Assembly (NCBI RefSeq): GCF_001949145.1
Contig: NW_019091600.1
Span: 457,623-483,637, forward strand
DNA length: 26,015 bases
Reading direction: 5' to 3'
DNA from: Acanthaster planci
Lineage: Eukaryota; Echinodermata; Asteroidea; Valvatida; Acanthasteridae
The notes under the pieces were generated by a model, which worked only from the letters and a program-made list of their open reading frames with translations, did no database searches and had not been told where the DNA came from. The translations under genes were made by a program, and so were the position numbers. This document shows positions 1-11,584 of the stretch, piece after piece. The first letter of the stretch is position 1. Each line of letters starts with the position of its first letter.

Positions 1-365
1 ACCCTCCTGGTGCGCACACGCATGTTCCCCGCCCACAGACACCAACAAGTGGCAGTCACCCAACTACCCACATTAACCTGTGTTTCAACCATCAGTGAGT
101 GTACACAAACGCCCCCAAAGATCCTGCAAGTATCCAAGCAATCATGGATAACCTGAGAAGACGCCAGCATGACAAGGATCCTATAAACTCAAGACAATAA
201 GTTCAATTATCTACTAAGCAGATGGTACTTGAGGTTATGTGTGCATGGCATGTTGCCATGGCAACCCCACTGACTACTCTAGGATTGGCAGTTTGAGAGA
301 CCTCTGTGCTTTTTCCTTCACTGTCTCGCTTGACAATCAGATGTTTTCAGCTGTATCATGCCTTC
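1..365 (+). repeat. Dispersed repeat, copy A, running off the window start
   Basis: GC-richer than its surroundings. Aligns with the minus strand of 7430-7772 over at least 340 bp. A frame open from base 1 to 160 and a splice-like CCCGCCCACAG at 27-38 probably reflect base composition rather than an exon. Confidence 0.65.
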
Positions 366-3300
366 TGATCCAAGAGTAAAAAATAACCAAATGGGTTCCT
401 TCTGAATGATTTCTTTGACATTCTACAATGTCCAATGATAGAGTCAAATTAAATTGATCCCATTTACAAAAACCTGCAGAGTCCAACTTTTCACACTTTC
501 ATGCTGTTATTTGTATACTTTTAAAGAGTTAATAATCCGTTTTTGAGCTAACTTATACAAACAATAGCTATTTACTGAAACAGCTAACTTGCAGTGAATG
601 AAAACTTCACGCTTTGTATTTCCAACAACGCAGATGCCTGAGTTTAAAGTGACTCATCTGCTGTTATTTGGCCAGTCATGCTGGATTTTTTTTTCGCTGA
701 TACTGCAAAAATGGCAAAGTACAGGATTTGGTAGCAGGCTTTTTTTCAATGTGTAGCAGCAATAATAATTTGATTAATCCGTCACTTTTTGCAGTGACTT
801 TGATACAAGTACTGTACAAACAGGACGCCTTCGTGACAAGTACAGTTCTCATTTTCAACCTCTAAACAAACTGTTTTAGGGAGTGTAGTAGACACTGTTT
901 TGTTGTTTTGTTTTTCTTCTGTGGGATGGCGTTTTTTTTCATTGGAACTATGCCATGATCTTTTGAGTGTTTTTACTCCTAAATTTTCAAAGCCACTGAC
1001 AATTTTTTTTAGGGGTAACAAATCATCTTTATTACTTCAAGAAGTTTTAGTAAATAATATAAGTTTTTGGTTAAGGACGTGCATTTACTTCCAGAAAAGA
1101 AACAATGGTGTAATGGTAAAGTAAAATTTGACATGCAATTTACAGTTCTGCATGTTTTTTCTTTCCTTTCTTGCAATTCTGCCCTCTTTTATGCAATTCT
1201 GCTTTTTTTGTGGTGTAAACTGTCCTCTATCATCACGATGTGTTCATCTGAAGAACCATACTGCTTGTTGACTCAGTGGATGATGCAGTAACAATCTGCC
1301 AGTCGGTATCCGTAGAAACTGCAGCATCCAATGACACGGGGTTAGCCTGTCCCGTACTCCATGCTAAATTTAATTGAAGTTTTCATGAATTCATGCACTG
1401 TACAATTTATGGTTGCACATCCTCCTTATTACTCGCTAAACCCAAAGATTCTCATGGCATAATTGGAGTAGGCTTGTCTGCATAAGGCAGGCAAAGTACA
1501 TGCTCACATGCTGACCTGGGCAGGCCCTGGGAAAATAACTGATATGTACAAAACGATGCAGCATCAATGATGAACGAGGAACCACATAGAGGTGATATTT
1601 TGGGGCATATTGATTTGAATTCTGTGTGCATGAAAGGCAACACATGTACTTGGACATAAGTTTATTTGAGACTGCAGATCCAATCTTTAAGTGGTGCTGC
1701 ATTTAACAATGATCTTCTAGTTAACGACAGGATAATGCAGGCAAGATGTATGTGAAACATGAGGATAAAAGCTGACCTCTGCATCAAATGGTTTGTGGCA
1801 AACTACATGTATACTGACATTTCTTCAAGCAAATTTGCTCGTATTTATCAAATCACATCAAAAATTTGCTCACATTTTTCAGTTTGAGGTGGTATGCATG
1901 AAGAGTTCAAGATATCCGTGCATCATAATAAATTTTAGGAGTTTGAAAACTTGGATGGCTTTTACATCTCAAGTTGTTATTAAAAACTGAAAACCAACTG
2001 GGGTGCAACTTTTCTGCACAATGTGTCTTGAATACTGCTCATCCAGTTTGCCTACCAATTTTTCTTTGTTACAAATGCGAGAAATGCAGACCAGAAGGAA
2101 ACTCGGTAAAGGTCTAATGAATCAATTTTTGCTTCTTTGTCACCCATTTCACAAAGAAAAAACTACCATCACAACTTTTTGGGCACACTTTTTTCCTCTT
2201 TTTTGTTTTTATCAACGATATAAAATTTTCCCAGGGCCTGCCTGACATACACAACCTTTGACCTTTCTACTGTCAAACTGCACGATTCAACCAGAGTAGA
2301 CCAGCATGGATTCATAGCAAAGGATTTTAATAATACCTGATGATATGTTGCTATTGTGCCAATGCACTTACCATGACCATTGTAAAAGCCACCCCTAGCC
2401 TAAACTACACCTGACTGTTGGTAGCTTTTAATGTATGGTATAATTTAATTCAATGATTTATAGGATGATTTGCAAAGAAAAAACAGAAAAGTGCTATCCT
2501 GTGAGAAAATGCCTAGGTTGCCCCTTAGAAACTGTAACACAAGACAGCCTTGTTGCTTCCATTTCATGAGATGAATTGCTTAAAAGTCAACAGTTTCACC
2601 CTATACATGTATATAGCCTAGTGGACTGAACTGTTGCAATTCATTCTATGCTGCTGTAGTTCACTACCAGAGGACATGCTACGGTTACACACTGATCTAA
2701 CTGCAGAATTGGACCCAAGTAACACTGGACTAGTTACACAATAAACCATGCCACACTAAACCAGACTTTAAGCACATGTATAAGTTTGCAAATGTATCCA
2801 CATTGCCAGATGTTTGTGTGAGATAGAGATAACCATGTAATTCTTGAGCTGTAGCAAAATAATCTGCAGCTGTGTGTGCATGTGAAAGACCAGGATCAAT
2901 ATTTAGAGCCAATGATTTTTTGCAATTGTGGGAAACCGACGGAATTTGCAGAATTAACACTTTGAAATGGAAATCACTGCTTGAAACAGAACTTGCAAAA
3001 TTTCACACTAAGAATGACCTCCAAAGTAAAGAAAACTTTCCGCAAAGAACCACAAACAAATGCCTACCGAACTCTTTTAAAATGCTTGCTTTTAATGAAC
3101 GAACTCTGTTGGAAACATGCTAAATTACACCACTCCACCACATGATTGGGTTGTCCACCCAGGTACCAATACTACAAGCGCTATGGCGTCCATGAGCCTT
3201 AAGCATGAAGCAGCAGACTGCACAGCCCAATACAGTACACACATTGGCCATTCACACGTACACCGTACTAGCACTGAAATCAAGGCGCAAACAAGTTCAT

Positions 3301-5173
3301 ATTCAGACATGCTTATGTTGCACACGTGGGGAATTTAGTCTGTGAATCAGCATAGATGCCTGGAGACAAGGCTAGTACTGCATGGCAAAACAATGAAACC
3401 GTGGCAGCAAAACGGAAGATTAATTAAATGTTTCTTGAATTAAAGGAAACCCAGTAAGCTTGGTGTGCGGAATGGACCCTCGGAAATATTCCATGAAGAG
3501 CAAAGTTTTCGGTCAAAAACATACATTTTATGGCTCAAATTTAATGTTAACTTTCTGAATTCTGAAGCGGAATTTGGGATTTGGCGAAATGGAAAATACC
3601 TATTTTTAGAAACGGAAAATCATTGGCTCAAAAAAATCTGGATAAGTACGTGTAAGGCTAAAAGTATGCAAATACCCTATAGTGGCAGAATCTGTAGTAT
3701 CCAACCTGCCTAAAATCTCATCCATATCAAATGAGTGCAGAAACAAAGACATGTACGTAATTTTCCTGAAGTTATCTCACAGCCCTTGAATTCATCTGCT
3801 GCCATTTCTTTGCACAGGAACTAAATAAGTTCACAACCATTTTACAAGACTTGAATACTTCAAATAGGGCAGAAAAAGAAGTAAATATTTACTCACTTAA
3901 ACACAAAATGTAATAATACTACATTCTCTTTACAGGGCAGCCCCCATCATTCTCAACATTATTTGAACCTACTGATCTGTAACACATGTACTGCAGGTAC
4001 ATGTCTATGTGGAACTGTAATGTTTGGGCAAAACCTACATGTCGGACACAACCAGCTTACAACTGCACTTTCTGGAATCAGCAAAAAACCTCTACACTAA
4101 GTAATCTGGACTATAGATAAGTTATGGTCGTAAAACCCTTGCATCCTATGTACATGTACACTATACATGTACCCGCACGAAGGAACAGATTTAGAATAGA
4201 ACTCACCAATTTCTTGCCTTTGACTTAAAAAAGGAGGCCTATATTGTTTGTTCATGAACAGGAAAAAGTGGCTAAAATACAACAAGCATGAAGCGTGATA
4301 GTCTTCAGTCTATGGCAACTCTGACTTGAATGTCCCATGAATTCTTCACCTTCCTAACTGTACGTGACAGAGTCCCGTAACACCGGCACAAGCAAACAGC
4401 AATTAATGGAAGACAAAAATCTAACAATTTCCTTGACTTGTCTTTGCTTTTTTTTCTCAGATCTTTGTCCAAGAAATGACATCATTGGCAGTACATTGAA
4501 AAACAATGCCCAAAACAGTTGCAAGACAAGACTAAGTTTTCAGTTTTAATAGAAATTTTTTTCTCAAAAGGATATTTCACACAAACCAAAAAAATTTCAA
4601 TAATAAATTATTACATCAGGAAGGTGAAGAAAGGTTTGGATACCAGGCCAGTTTGTTCTGGTCATTCTCAATGATCAAGACATTAACATAATGGCATACA
4701 GATTTTGTGGAGAAAACTGAATGCTGGGCTTCACAGAACTTTTTAAAAGCACCTCTTAACAAATACCTCGAAGGTTGGCATTTCAAAATACATTTTTCCT
4801 AGGAGGGCATTTTTTACATGTTCCACACATGCACTGACGCCCTAGTAATTTCAAAAGGATCTTGATGGATGATAATAATTGATGCTTTCTCAGTAGTTAT
4901 AAATGAATGTGACATTTGTGGCTGATGACAGTTTACCAAGTTTATCAAAGTACATTGTATGTGGCAGGATATGTTTAGATTGTCTCCATGCAAAGGAGCA
5001 TTTCTAAACAGTAACGGACACACACTGAGACTATTATGATGCCACATCATGCTATGAAAACATGGAGGCAGCAACGTTTGTTTCCGTGTCTCAGAAGTCC
5101 TGTGTGTTTTCCTCTCTCTAGCCACTTCAACCTGCTGAAGTTATGGACTTCAGTTTCAAATTCCAAAGCCAAC
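366..5173. other. No supported gene
   Basis: 4.8 kb of AT-rich sequence. It should include the 3' UTR of the gene ending at 5174 (minus strand), but no clear poly(A) signal follows closely. Two splice-bounded open pieces (4767-4841 and 4207-4271, minus) are noted as possible alternative 3' exons. Listed ORFs are short and featureless. Confidence 0.4.
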
Positions 5174-5353
5174 TTATGATTTGCCTCTCACTCTTTTTAA
5201 GAGGAGCAGTTCATGCTCTTGCTGCAATTCTATGAGCAATTCAGCAGCATCGTCAGCATTAACAAATCTTCCAATGACTTCAGGAATGAAATGCCATGAT
5301 GCTGAATGATTTGGAAGCCTACCTCCCTGGGTAGGGCTAGGAGTTCTGGGCTG
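5174..5353 (-). CDS. Terminal coding exon of unrecognised gene, leucine-rich helical C-terminus
   Basis: Acceptor TATTAATATTCTTCAG|CAG, with a second AG three bases on (NAGNAG, exon start 5353 or 5350, same frame). It has 59 codons plus TAA and no internal stop. It starts QPRTPSPTQGGRLPNHS (proline-directed SP/TP sites), continues WHFIPEVIGRFVNADDAAEL and ends with a charged, Leu-rich, probably coiled-coil or amphipathic helix (LIELQQEHELLLLKRVRGKS). No ATG, so it is invisible to start-based ORF calling. A weak donor (AAAAAGA|GTGAGAG) just before the stop could extend the protein into downstream candidate exons. Family unknown. Confidence 0.6.
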   Translation of the reverse strand, partial: QPRTPSPTQGGRLPNHSASWHFIPEVIGRFVNADDAAELLIELQQEHELLLLKRVRGKS

Positions 5354-5428
5354 CTGAAGAATATTAATATCACATCCATGCCTTGATCAAGCCTGATTTC
5401 AATTTAATATTTTCACATCAACGGGAAA

Positions 5429-6063
5429 CAATGGCGCAGCTAAGGTTTTAGAGGTGGGGAGGGGGTTGCATTTGAAGCACATTGTGAGTTGAAGGCCATT
5501 GTGCTGCATTTGTAGCAGGCCCCTATATGACTGCTCATGCATGGGCGTAGCCAAGATATTGTGCTTTACACCACATCACGTCTCCAAATGATTCCATGGA
5601 ATGCAGCTATTTTCAGAGTGATTCAAATTATCCCTCTCTGTTTGATGGAAGGAGGGATGAATGACAGCTCCTGATGCACCTGCTAAACAGGAATGAGTGT
5701 GTGTGATTGGAGGTATGGAGGTAGACATCCAACTCTTGATTTAAATACTGCAGCTTTTCTTTCACATCATGCTTTTCATTTCAACAAAGTTGGGTGTTGC
5801 ACTGACAATTGTCAGAAGTTAGTTTTGTGACAATTGTGAAGTACACAAATTACTAAAAGTTCAGAATAAGATTTCCAAAACGTAACAAACTGCAGCTTTT
5901 CTTCGGACCTGCTTTTCATGCAACACGGTTGGATGTTATGCTGACATATATAAGAAGTCATAAGTACAGGAAGTAACAAACAAGCTGTGGGATCAACTCG
6001 CAAATGTTGCAAAAGTTGTAACAACCCCCCCACCCCACCCCTGCCAAATTAACTACGCCACTG
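5429..6063. mobile_element. Transposon-like block with G/C-rich inverted ends
   Basis: The left end CAATGGCGCAGCTAAGG is followed by a G-rich tract. The right end inverted is CAGTGGCGTAGTTAATTTGG, also followed by a G-rich tract. No 8-bp target duplication is seen (ACGGGAAA versus TTTTTTGC), so the two ends may belong to different insertions. Another similar end, CATGGGCGTAGCCAAG, lies at 5540 in the same direction as the left one. Confidence 0.45.
5749..5960. repeat. Diverged direct repeat, ~70-bp units 141 bp apart
   Basis: 5749-5820 and 5890-5960 share TGCAGCTTTTCTT, GCTTTTCAT, CAACA, GGTTGGATGTT-type sequence and CTGACA, AGAAGT in the same order. An internal duplication inside the transposon-like block. 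Confidence 0.8.
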
Positions 6064-6235
6064 TTTTTTGCCATAGACTGAAGACCATCTGCACTTTACC
6101 TCCTTGTTCATACAGACTACAGTCCTACTCCTAGCCATGAGATACAAAGTTGGGTTTAGCAAGACACCAGGATGTACAACCATTTTTGTTTACACCAGTG
6201 CATGAATCAATTCTACAAACTTCAATTAAACTTAC

Positions 6236-6283
6236 CATGGACCTTGTAGCCGGGACTGGCTCCCCGTGTCGATGCCGCAGTTT
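6236..6283 (-). CDS. 48-nt exon of unrecognised gene
   Basis: Acceptor GTATCTTATACAG|AA, donor TCCATG|GTAAGTTT (near-consensus). In phase 0-0 it reads KLRHRHGEPVPATRSM, basic and Ser/Thr/Pro-containing, and runs directly in frame into the terminal exon at 5353. GC content is clearly above the flanks, as expected for coding sequence in this AT-rich region. Confidence 0.6.
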
Positions 6284-7429
6284 CTGTATAAGATACTGAG
6301 AGGCAGATTACTACCCCAGTCCATTCACTCCTCCAATTGAAAGGCACACACACTCAATTCCATATTTTGTTTCACTTCCTTCTAATTTTTTTCCAATCCA
6401 TTGTACCCCAGTTTTAAGGGGGATTATGAGTCAGGTACACGTAGGATTGAAAGATTTCAAGAGAGGTAAGGTATTCTCTTCAAAGGAAGAACTTTACGGA
6501 CCATATTAGGTCTTTTGCTGACAACACTATCAGCAAATGTAGATTCTTCTTAAGTTCCAACAAGAACCGTTTTGGTGTGATTCTCTAACTTCATGGTAAG
6601 AAAAATACTTGTCCAGTGGGAAGTTTTTATGGCACACTGGTAAATGGTTTATCTGAAGAAGTTGATATTTCCCCCTCTTCAAAGTAACGCTCCATTCCTA
6701 CACACTTTTTTTCCAAGTTTATTTTCTTTTTTATTTCCTTCCTGATTTGAAGTCTGAGTGTGTAGCCTCTCTACAATGTGAGTGAATGGCCTGGTTGCAT
6801 CATCCACTGAGCAGTCTAACAGCATGGTTCTTCTCCTTTAAACATCATGAATTCTCTGCAGAAGTTACAAGAGTTTGTCTCCTTCCTTTTCTGGGTGTCC
6901 ATGCTTCCCTTTCATCTATCAGCTAAAACTTGAAATTGACTATGACACAGCTCAATTCCTTTTGAAATACAAGTATCGCACATTCCAAAGATCTTCACTT
7001 TTTCCCATTTTCTTTATTTTAGCACGATTTTCTTTTCAAGTTGAGGGAACATGCTTTATCAAAACAGGGTTCTGCTTTTGTTCTTCACATAGATTTTGTT
7101 TTAGAAAATCAAAGTTAGTTTTAAATTAACTCTGTGTGCATGCTACCAAAACTATGACTGCCATGATTTGCAAGTGGTTTTCATTTTTCAAAACATTCAA
7201 AATTTTCAGTATCATTTAGCTGCTTTATTCAAAAACAACTTCAATTTGATTTTTTTTAGTTTCAACTGTTACATAACCAACTAAATAATCAGTAGATCAA
7301 ACCAAACAGCAGAAAGATAGCAAGTTTGACTCTGGAGGTTTCCATAATTCATGGGCCAAAATACTGACACTGTATCCTTTGACACTGTAGAATATCTCAG
7401 GAAGCATACAAAAATTACCATTTGCAATT

Positions 7430-7772
7430 TTTTTCAGAGATCTTACAACACGATGTCCGAGAACATAGGAATTGCCAAGTGAGCAATGGCAGAGCAGGCA
7501 CAGAAGTGTTCTCTCAGGTTGCCATCCCTGGAGCAGTGGACATGTACATCTGCTTGGTAGACAAATTGACCAATTGCCAAAGTTCAGAGGATCCTTACCA
7601 TGTTGCTGTCTACTGAGGTATCCACAATCACCCAGACTCACAAGATTTCGGGAGGTTGCATACATCACCAACAGCCGATTCACAAGCCAATGCAGATAGC
7701 GGGCAACCACCAACCTGTCAGCGTCTGCGGGCAGGGAACACACGTGCACGCACCAGGAGGGCCTGCATGTGG
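7430..7772 (-). repeat. Dispersed repeat, copy B (partner of 1-365)
   Basis: Read on the minus strand from 7772 it aligns with the window start: CCCTCCTGGTGCG, then TGTTCCC-GCCC-CAG, AAGGATCCT-T-AAC and GAGAGA. Differences in the best-aligned parts are nearly all transitions. It carries a 150-codon minus-strand frame (7297-7749), but the partner copy is not open in the matching frame, so I treat it as non-coding repeat. Confidence 0.7.
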
Positions 7773-8455
7773 CTGGGCTTTGGTTTTATTTCGGTTTGCC
7801 TGGTGATAAAACATAAAAAATGTAAATATTGTTAATAAATTATTTTTCATAAAAATAATCTTTTTAAGCATAATCAGCACTGATGCATGACAATGCAGTC
7901 ATCTGTAGTTTTCAAATAATTGTCTAGTTCAAGTTAATCTAAAACTTGCCACATTGACAAAGTTTAAACTTCTCGTTGGTTAGTCAAGTATGATGGAAAG
8001 GTATGCTAAATTGGATGTCCATCAGCTCATAATAAATGACTGCTTTTATACATCTGCATTGCTCAAAAACTGCTCTCACTGTCAAAATACAACTGGTCCA
8101 AATTTCTGCAAACGAGGTTGACTTTTTGATCTATAAACAATGGTCAAGATGCTTGTTATGTTTTTGGTCATCAATGCTGATTACAAGATTAAAACCAGGT
8201 GAGAGATGGGTAAACCTCCTTTAAAGATTAAGTACTTTGAATAGTACAATTTAAGAGCTTAAAGTGAGCCAAAATACATACATGTACATGTACTTTGGAT
8301 TGGCAAACATGGACTTCATATTTCTTAAAAAAGGCTTATCACAAAACATTCCCTTTCCATGCAAATTTTGGGAGCAAGTTTGTAAGCTTAAGAAATATAC
8401 CTGAATGCTTGATTGAAATTGCAAATAAAAGGGTGATCAGTGAAAGCATCTGAAG

Positions 8456-8475
8456 AGATACATGTACATGTATCT
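8456..8475. repeat. Perfect 20-bp palindrome built on ACATGTACATGT
   Basis: AGATACATGTACATGTATCT equals its own complement. It is the cleanest of many ACATGTACATGT motifs in the window (for example near 4150, 8280, 9630, 11236, 11896, 13480, 16600, 25857, 25938). Confidence 0.95.
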
Positions 8476-8523
8476 TCTTTACATTAATTCTTTCAAAACT
8501 TTCATCCATTTCCCATCTTTCAC

Positions 8524-8552
8524 CTGGCTTTCAGAAATTTGCCCGTCAGGAA
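8524..8552 (-). CDS. 29-nt candidate micro-exon
   Basis: Acceptor GTTGAATTCGTTAG|TT with a long T-rich tract, donor AAGCCAG|GTGAAAG. Phase 1 in, phase 0 out, reading PDGQISESQ. It joins in phase to the exon at 6283. A longer form from an acceptor at 8583 (CCTTAG) is also open in the same frame. Support comes only from splice sites and phase, as 29 nt is too short to show coding bias. Confidence 0.4.
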
Positions 8553-9738
8553 CTAACGAATTCAACAAAACACAACAAACCTAAGGTAACCAGCCCTCAC
8601 ATGTATGCTTACGTAAATTTGGTATTCATTTTAAAAGGATTCTTTCTTTTGAAAATGCTAAAACAAAAAATTTGAATCTAGTGAATTTATGAGATCAGAT
8701 GATATCTTTAATGACTGTAAAATATATATTCATGCTTTGGATAAAAAAGGGTTTTTAGCTCAGAATTTATATGCATCAGTTATCTTTACTCAAAGAATCT
8801 GTGCACAGCCATATTAATTAAGTTCTCAGAGACAAAATGTTTGATTTAGACAAAAATTGGACATCTTATCAGAGTGAAGCTATCTTCTTTTGTTCAACTT
8901 TAAAGTCTGGCTGGAAGTGAGGACTGGTTAGAAAAGGACGAAATGCAAGTTCCATACATGTAAAAAATGTGATTGGTTTGCTCAGTTTTGAAAGATCCTA
9001 CCATGAGTAACTACAGGGCATTTTTACATCATTGTGAATTTCAAAAGTACATACATGTACAAATATGCATATATGTACATACTGTACATTTATTGCATCA
9101 TGGACTACTCCAAATTTCATGGTATGCAATTTCGATTTATACGTCATGTTTATCTCAAAGGTACAAATACTGTTTTTGTCTTAATTCAGACCACTCTGAT
9201 AATGAAAACAACACGCGGGATCTTTCAAAGCTGAGCCACCTCACTGGACATTTGCCATAAATGTATTTTTTAACCGTGCATCTTACATTATTTCAATAGC
9301 TTAGCTCTGTGAATATTGAAATGCCCACAAACTGGCAACTTTGGAGACAATTTCAAACCAAGAACACCAGTGGAATCCAAGCTACCCTTTTTGTGGTACA
9401 GGTCAATCATTTTAGTCAACTGAAATCGTGGGAAAATTTGACATTTTTCACGGACTCCTTTGGATGAGGCATTTTGACTGGAAATTGAACATATTTGCTC
9501 TCAGTTTGCTTTCAGGTAACATTTGAAGCTATGCCACTGTTTACATCCTTTCTCCATAAAAACTCTTTTTTTGGGTGCCTTTATCTGCATCACTAAAATA
9601 AAATGTCTTTCAGTTGGTAGAGTTCCTGATACATGTACATGTAGTAAACCTCTTTATAGGGGTGACATGATATAAAGTCTTTCATCAAAGCCACAGCAGG
9701 AGATTGAAATGACATTGGTAGGAAGCTGGAAGCTCATG

Positions 9739-10925
9739 GTAGTGGAGTGTCAAATGAAGCACAGGTACCACTGAGAGCAGTATGATTCTCATGGGACGTT
9801 TGCAGTGATCTGGAGTGTCAAATGAAGCACAGGTACAACTGAGGACAGTACAATACTCATGATAAGCTTGTAGCTAGTAGTGAAGTATCAAATGAAGCAA
9901 AAGCACCACTGAGGAGAGTATGATTCTCATGACAAGCTTGTAGCTAGTAGTGGAGTGTCAAATGAAGCAAAGGTTCCACTGAGGAGACCATGAATTTCAT
10001 GACAAGCTTNNNNNNNNNNNNNNNNNNNNNNNNNNNNNNNNNNNNNNNNNNNNNNNNNNNNNNNNNNNNNNNNNNNNNNNNNNNNNNNNNNNNNNNNNNN
10101 NNNNNNNNNNNNNNNNNNNNNNNNNNNNNNNNNNNNNNNNNNNNNNNNNNNNNNNNNNNNNNNNNNNNNNNNNNNNNNNNNNNNNNNNNNNNNNNNNNNN
10201 NNNNNNNNNNNNNNNNNNNNNNNNNNNNNNNNNNNNNNNNNNNNNNNNNNNNNNNNNNNNNNNNNNNNNNNNNNNNNNNNNNNNNNNNNNNNNNNNNNNN
10301 NNNNNNNNNNNNNNNNNNNNNNNNNNNNNNNNNNNNNNNNNNNNNNNNNNNNNNNNNNNNNNNNNNNNNNNNNNNNNNNNNNNNNNNNNNNNNNNNNNNN
10401 NNNNNNNNNNNNNNNNNNNNNNNNNNNNNNNNNNNNNNNNNNNNNNNNNNNNNNNNNNNNNNNNNNNNNNNNNNNNNNNNNNNNNNNNNNNNNNNNNNNN
10501 NNNNNNNNNNNNNNNNNNNNNNNNNNNNNNNNNNNNNNNNNNNNNNNNNNNNNNNNNNNNNNNNNNNNNNNNNNNNNNNNNNNNNNNNNNNNNNNNNNNN
10601 NNNNNNNNNNNNNNNNNNNNNNNNNNNNNNNNNNNNNNNNNNNNNNNNNNNNNNNNNNNNNNNNNNNNNNNNNNNNNNNNNNNNNNNNNNNNNNNNNNNN
10701 NNNNNNNNNNNNNNNNNNNNNNNNNNNNNNNNNNNNNNNNNNNNNNNNNNNNNNNNNNNNNNNNNNNNNNNNNNNNNNNNNNNNNNNNNNNNNNNNNNNN
10801 NNNNNNNNNNNNNNNNNNNNNNNNNNNNNTTTAAAGGTTCCACTGAAGAGAGTATGATTCTCATGCCATAGTAGTGGAGTGTCAGATTAAGCAAAGCTAC
10901 CACCAAGGACAGAGCTGCCATCTCA
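9739..10925. repeat. ~70-bp minisatellite interrupted by assembly gap
   Basis: The unit core TGTCAAATGAAGCA recurs at about 9748, 9816, 9886 and 9956 (periods 68, 70, 70), followed each time by GGTxCCACTGAGGA and TATGATTCTCATG. The same unit continues on the far side of the gap (10833-10925), more diverged. About five units are visible. Confidence 0.93.
10010..10829. other. 820-N assembly gap
   Basis: A run of N lying wholly within the 70-bp minisatellite. If the size is real it would hold about 11-12 more units. Long open frames across it in both strands are artefacts. Confidence 0.99.
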
Positions 10926-11034
10926 TGCTGATGTTGATTTATGGAGACAAGCCTATTGTGGCACCACAGCTGAAATCCAATTTGTATTGTTTGTTATTGG
11001 TGTGTTTATCACAACCGTCTTCCTTGGATCTGAA

Positions 11035-11131
11035 TTACTGCTCCTTCAAGTCTTGAGCATTGCATCCACATGGGTTTCCTGTCTCAATGGTTTGCCGTGG
11101 AAATGTGGCCTCCTTTCTAGAAAATGGATGG
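11035..11131 (-). CDS. Exon of unrecognised gene, possibly alternative 3' end
   Basis: The acceptor has one of the best pyrimidine tracts in the window (TTGTTTTGTCTTTGCTGCAG|CC). Entered in phase 2, as required by the 15888-15954 exon, it reads HPFSRKEATFPRQTIETGNP, then CGCNAQDLKEQ and TAA. A second acceptor 15 nt further in (TTTTCTAG, exon start 11116) keeps the same frame. Either this is a terminal exon, or it is internal and uses a weak donor CCCAT|GTGGAT (exon end 11070), which leaves phase 1 and fits the exon at 8552. No family recognised. Confidence 0.45.
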
Positions 11132-11584
11132 CTGCAGCAAAGACAAAACAAAAGAAAAACATACTTTATTGAAAACATCAAAGTGCTTAATATTTCTCAC
11201 TGAGCTGTGTATGTACATCTATAGATATCTACATACATGTACATGTATTCATGACAGCTCCACTGAAACCTGTACGTACAGGTCACTCCAATTTAATTGG
11301 TTGTTTTATGGATTTCGGTGACGTAAATTCTTGAAAGTGCACAAAGAAAAAAAACAAAGTATGGAAACTCAGACTTTTATTTTTGTTCTTTTCCCCCAGC
11401 GATAGATAATTGAAATTATTGATCCCACATACAGTATTCTGAAAAGAGAAAAAAGAAGAAAAAAATCCAAATAAATGCTTTAGCAGTTCATTCTCCCTGA
11501 AACTCCTCAGTTGCTATGACACTAGCAACTGTGTGACAATCTTGGGCCATCGTTGTTCTGGTGGTCTTTTAACTGTTGTAATAT

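Larger units (their letters stand above)
5354..6235 (-). other. Intron carrying hAT-like termini and a duplicated block
   Basis: An 882-nt intron between the last two exons of the unrecognised gene. Nearly all of it is explained by the transposon-like block at 5429-6063. Confidence 0.5.
6284..8523 (-). other. Presumed intron containing a repeat copy
   Basis: 2.2 kb between candidate exons. 7430-7772 is a copy of the repeat at the window start. The rest is AT-rich with nothing recognised. Confidence 0.4.
8553..11034 (-). other. Presumed intron with minisatellite and gap
   Basis: 2.5 kb between candidate exons. AT-rich, with the 70-bp minisatellite at its upstream end. Short ORFs here have no support. 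Confidence 0.4.

Noticed and set aside
1-160. Frame open from window start, and a minus-strand exon-like segment with acceptor ATACTTGCAG
   Set aside because: Both lie in the same repeat copy; GC-richness makes chance open frames likely.
2374-2406. Short minus-strand piece with strong donor CATG|GTAAGT
   Set aside because: Poor acceptor tract, and only 23-33 nt open; no partner exon in phase.
3117-3338. 73- and 66-codon overlapping frames on opposite strands
   Set aside because: No recognisable domain, no splice sites, typical chance overlap.
3778-3817. Minus-strand 40-nt open piece with acceptor CTTATTTAG and donor GGCT|GTGAGA
   Set aside because: Weak donor; would have to follow exons that already end in a stop.
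4814-5125. 103-codon minus-strand frame just downstream of the last exon
   Set aside because: No domain and no splice link; it starts only about 50 nt after a well-supported stop and is probably UTR.
7297-7749. 150-codon minus-strand frame beginning MHVCSLPADADRL
   Set aside because: It lies mostly in a dispersed repeat. The homologous copy at 1-365 is not open in the matching frame and differs by neutral-looking transitions.
9944-10921. Long open frames on both strands (293 and 325 codons)
   Set aside because: They run through 820 Ns and minisatellite. The length is an artefact of the gap.
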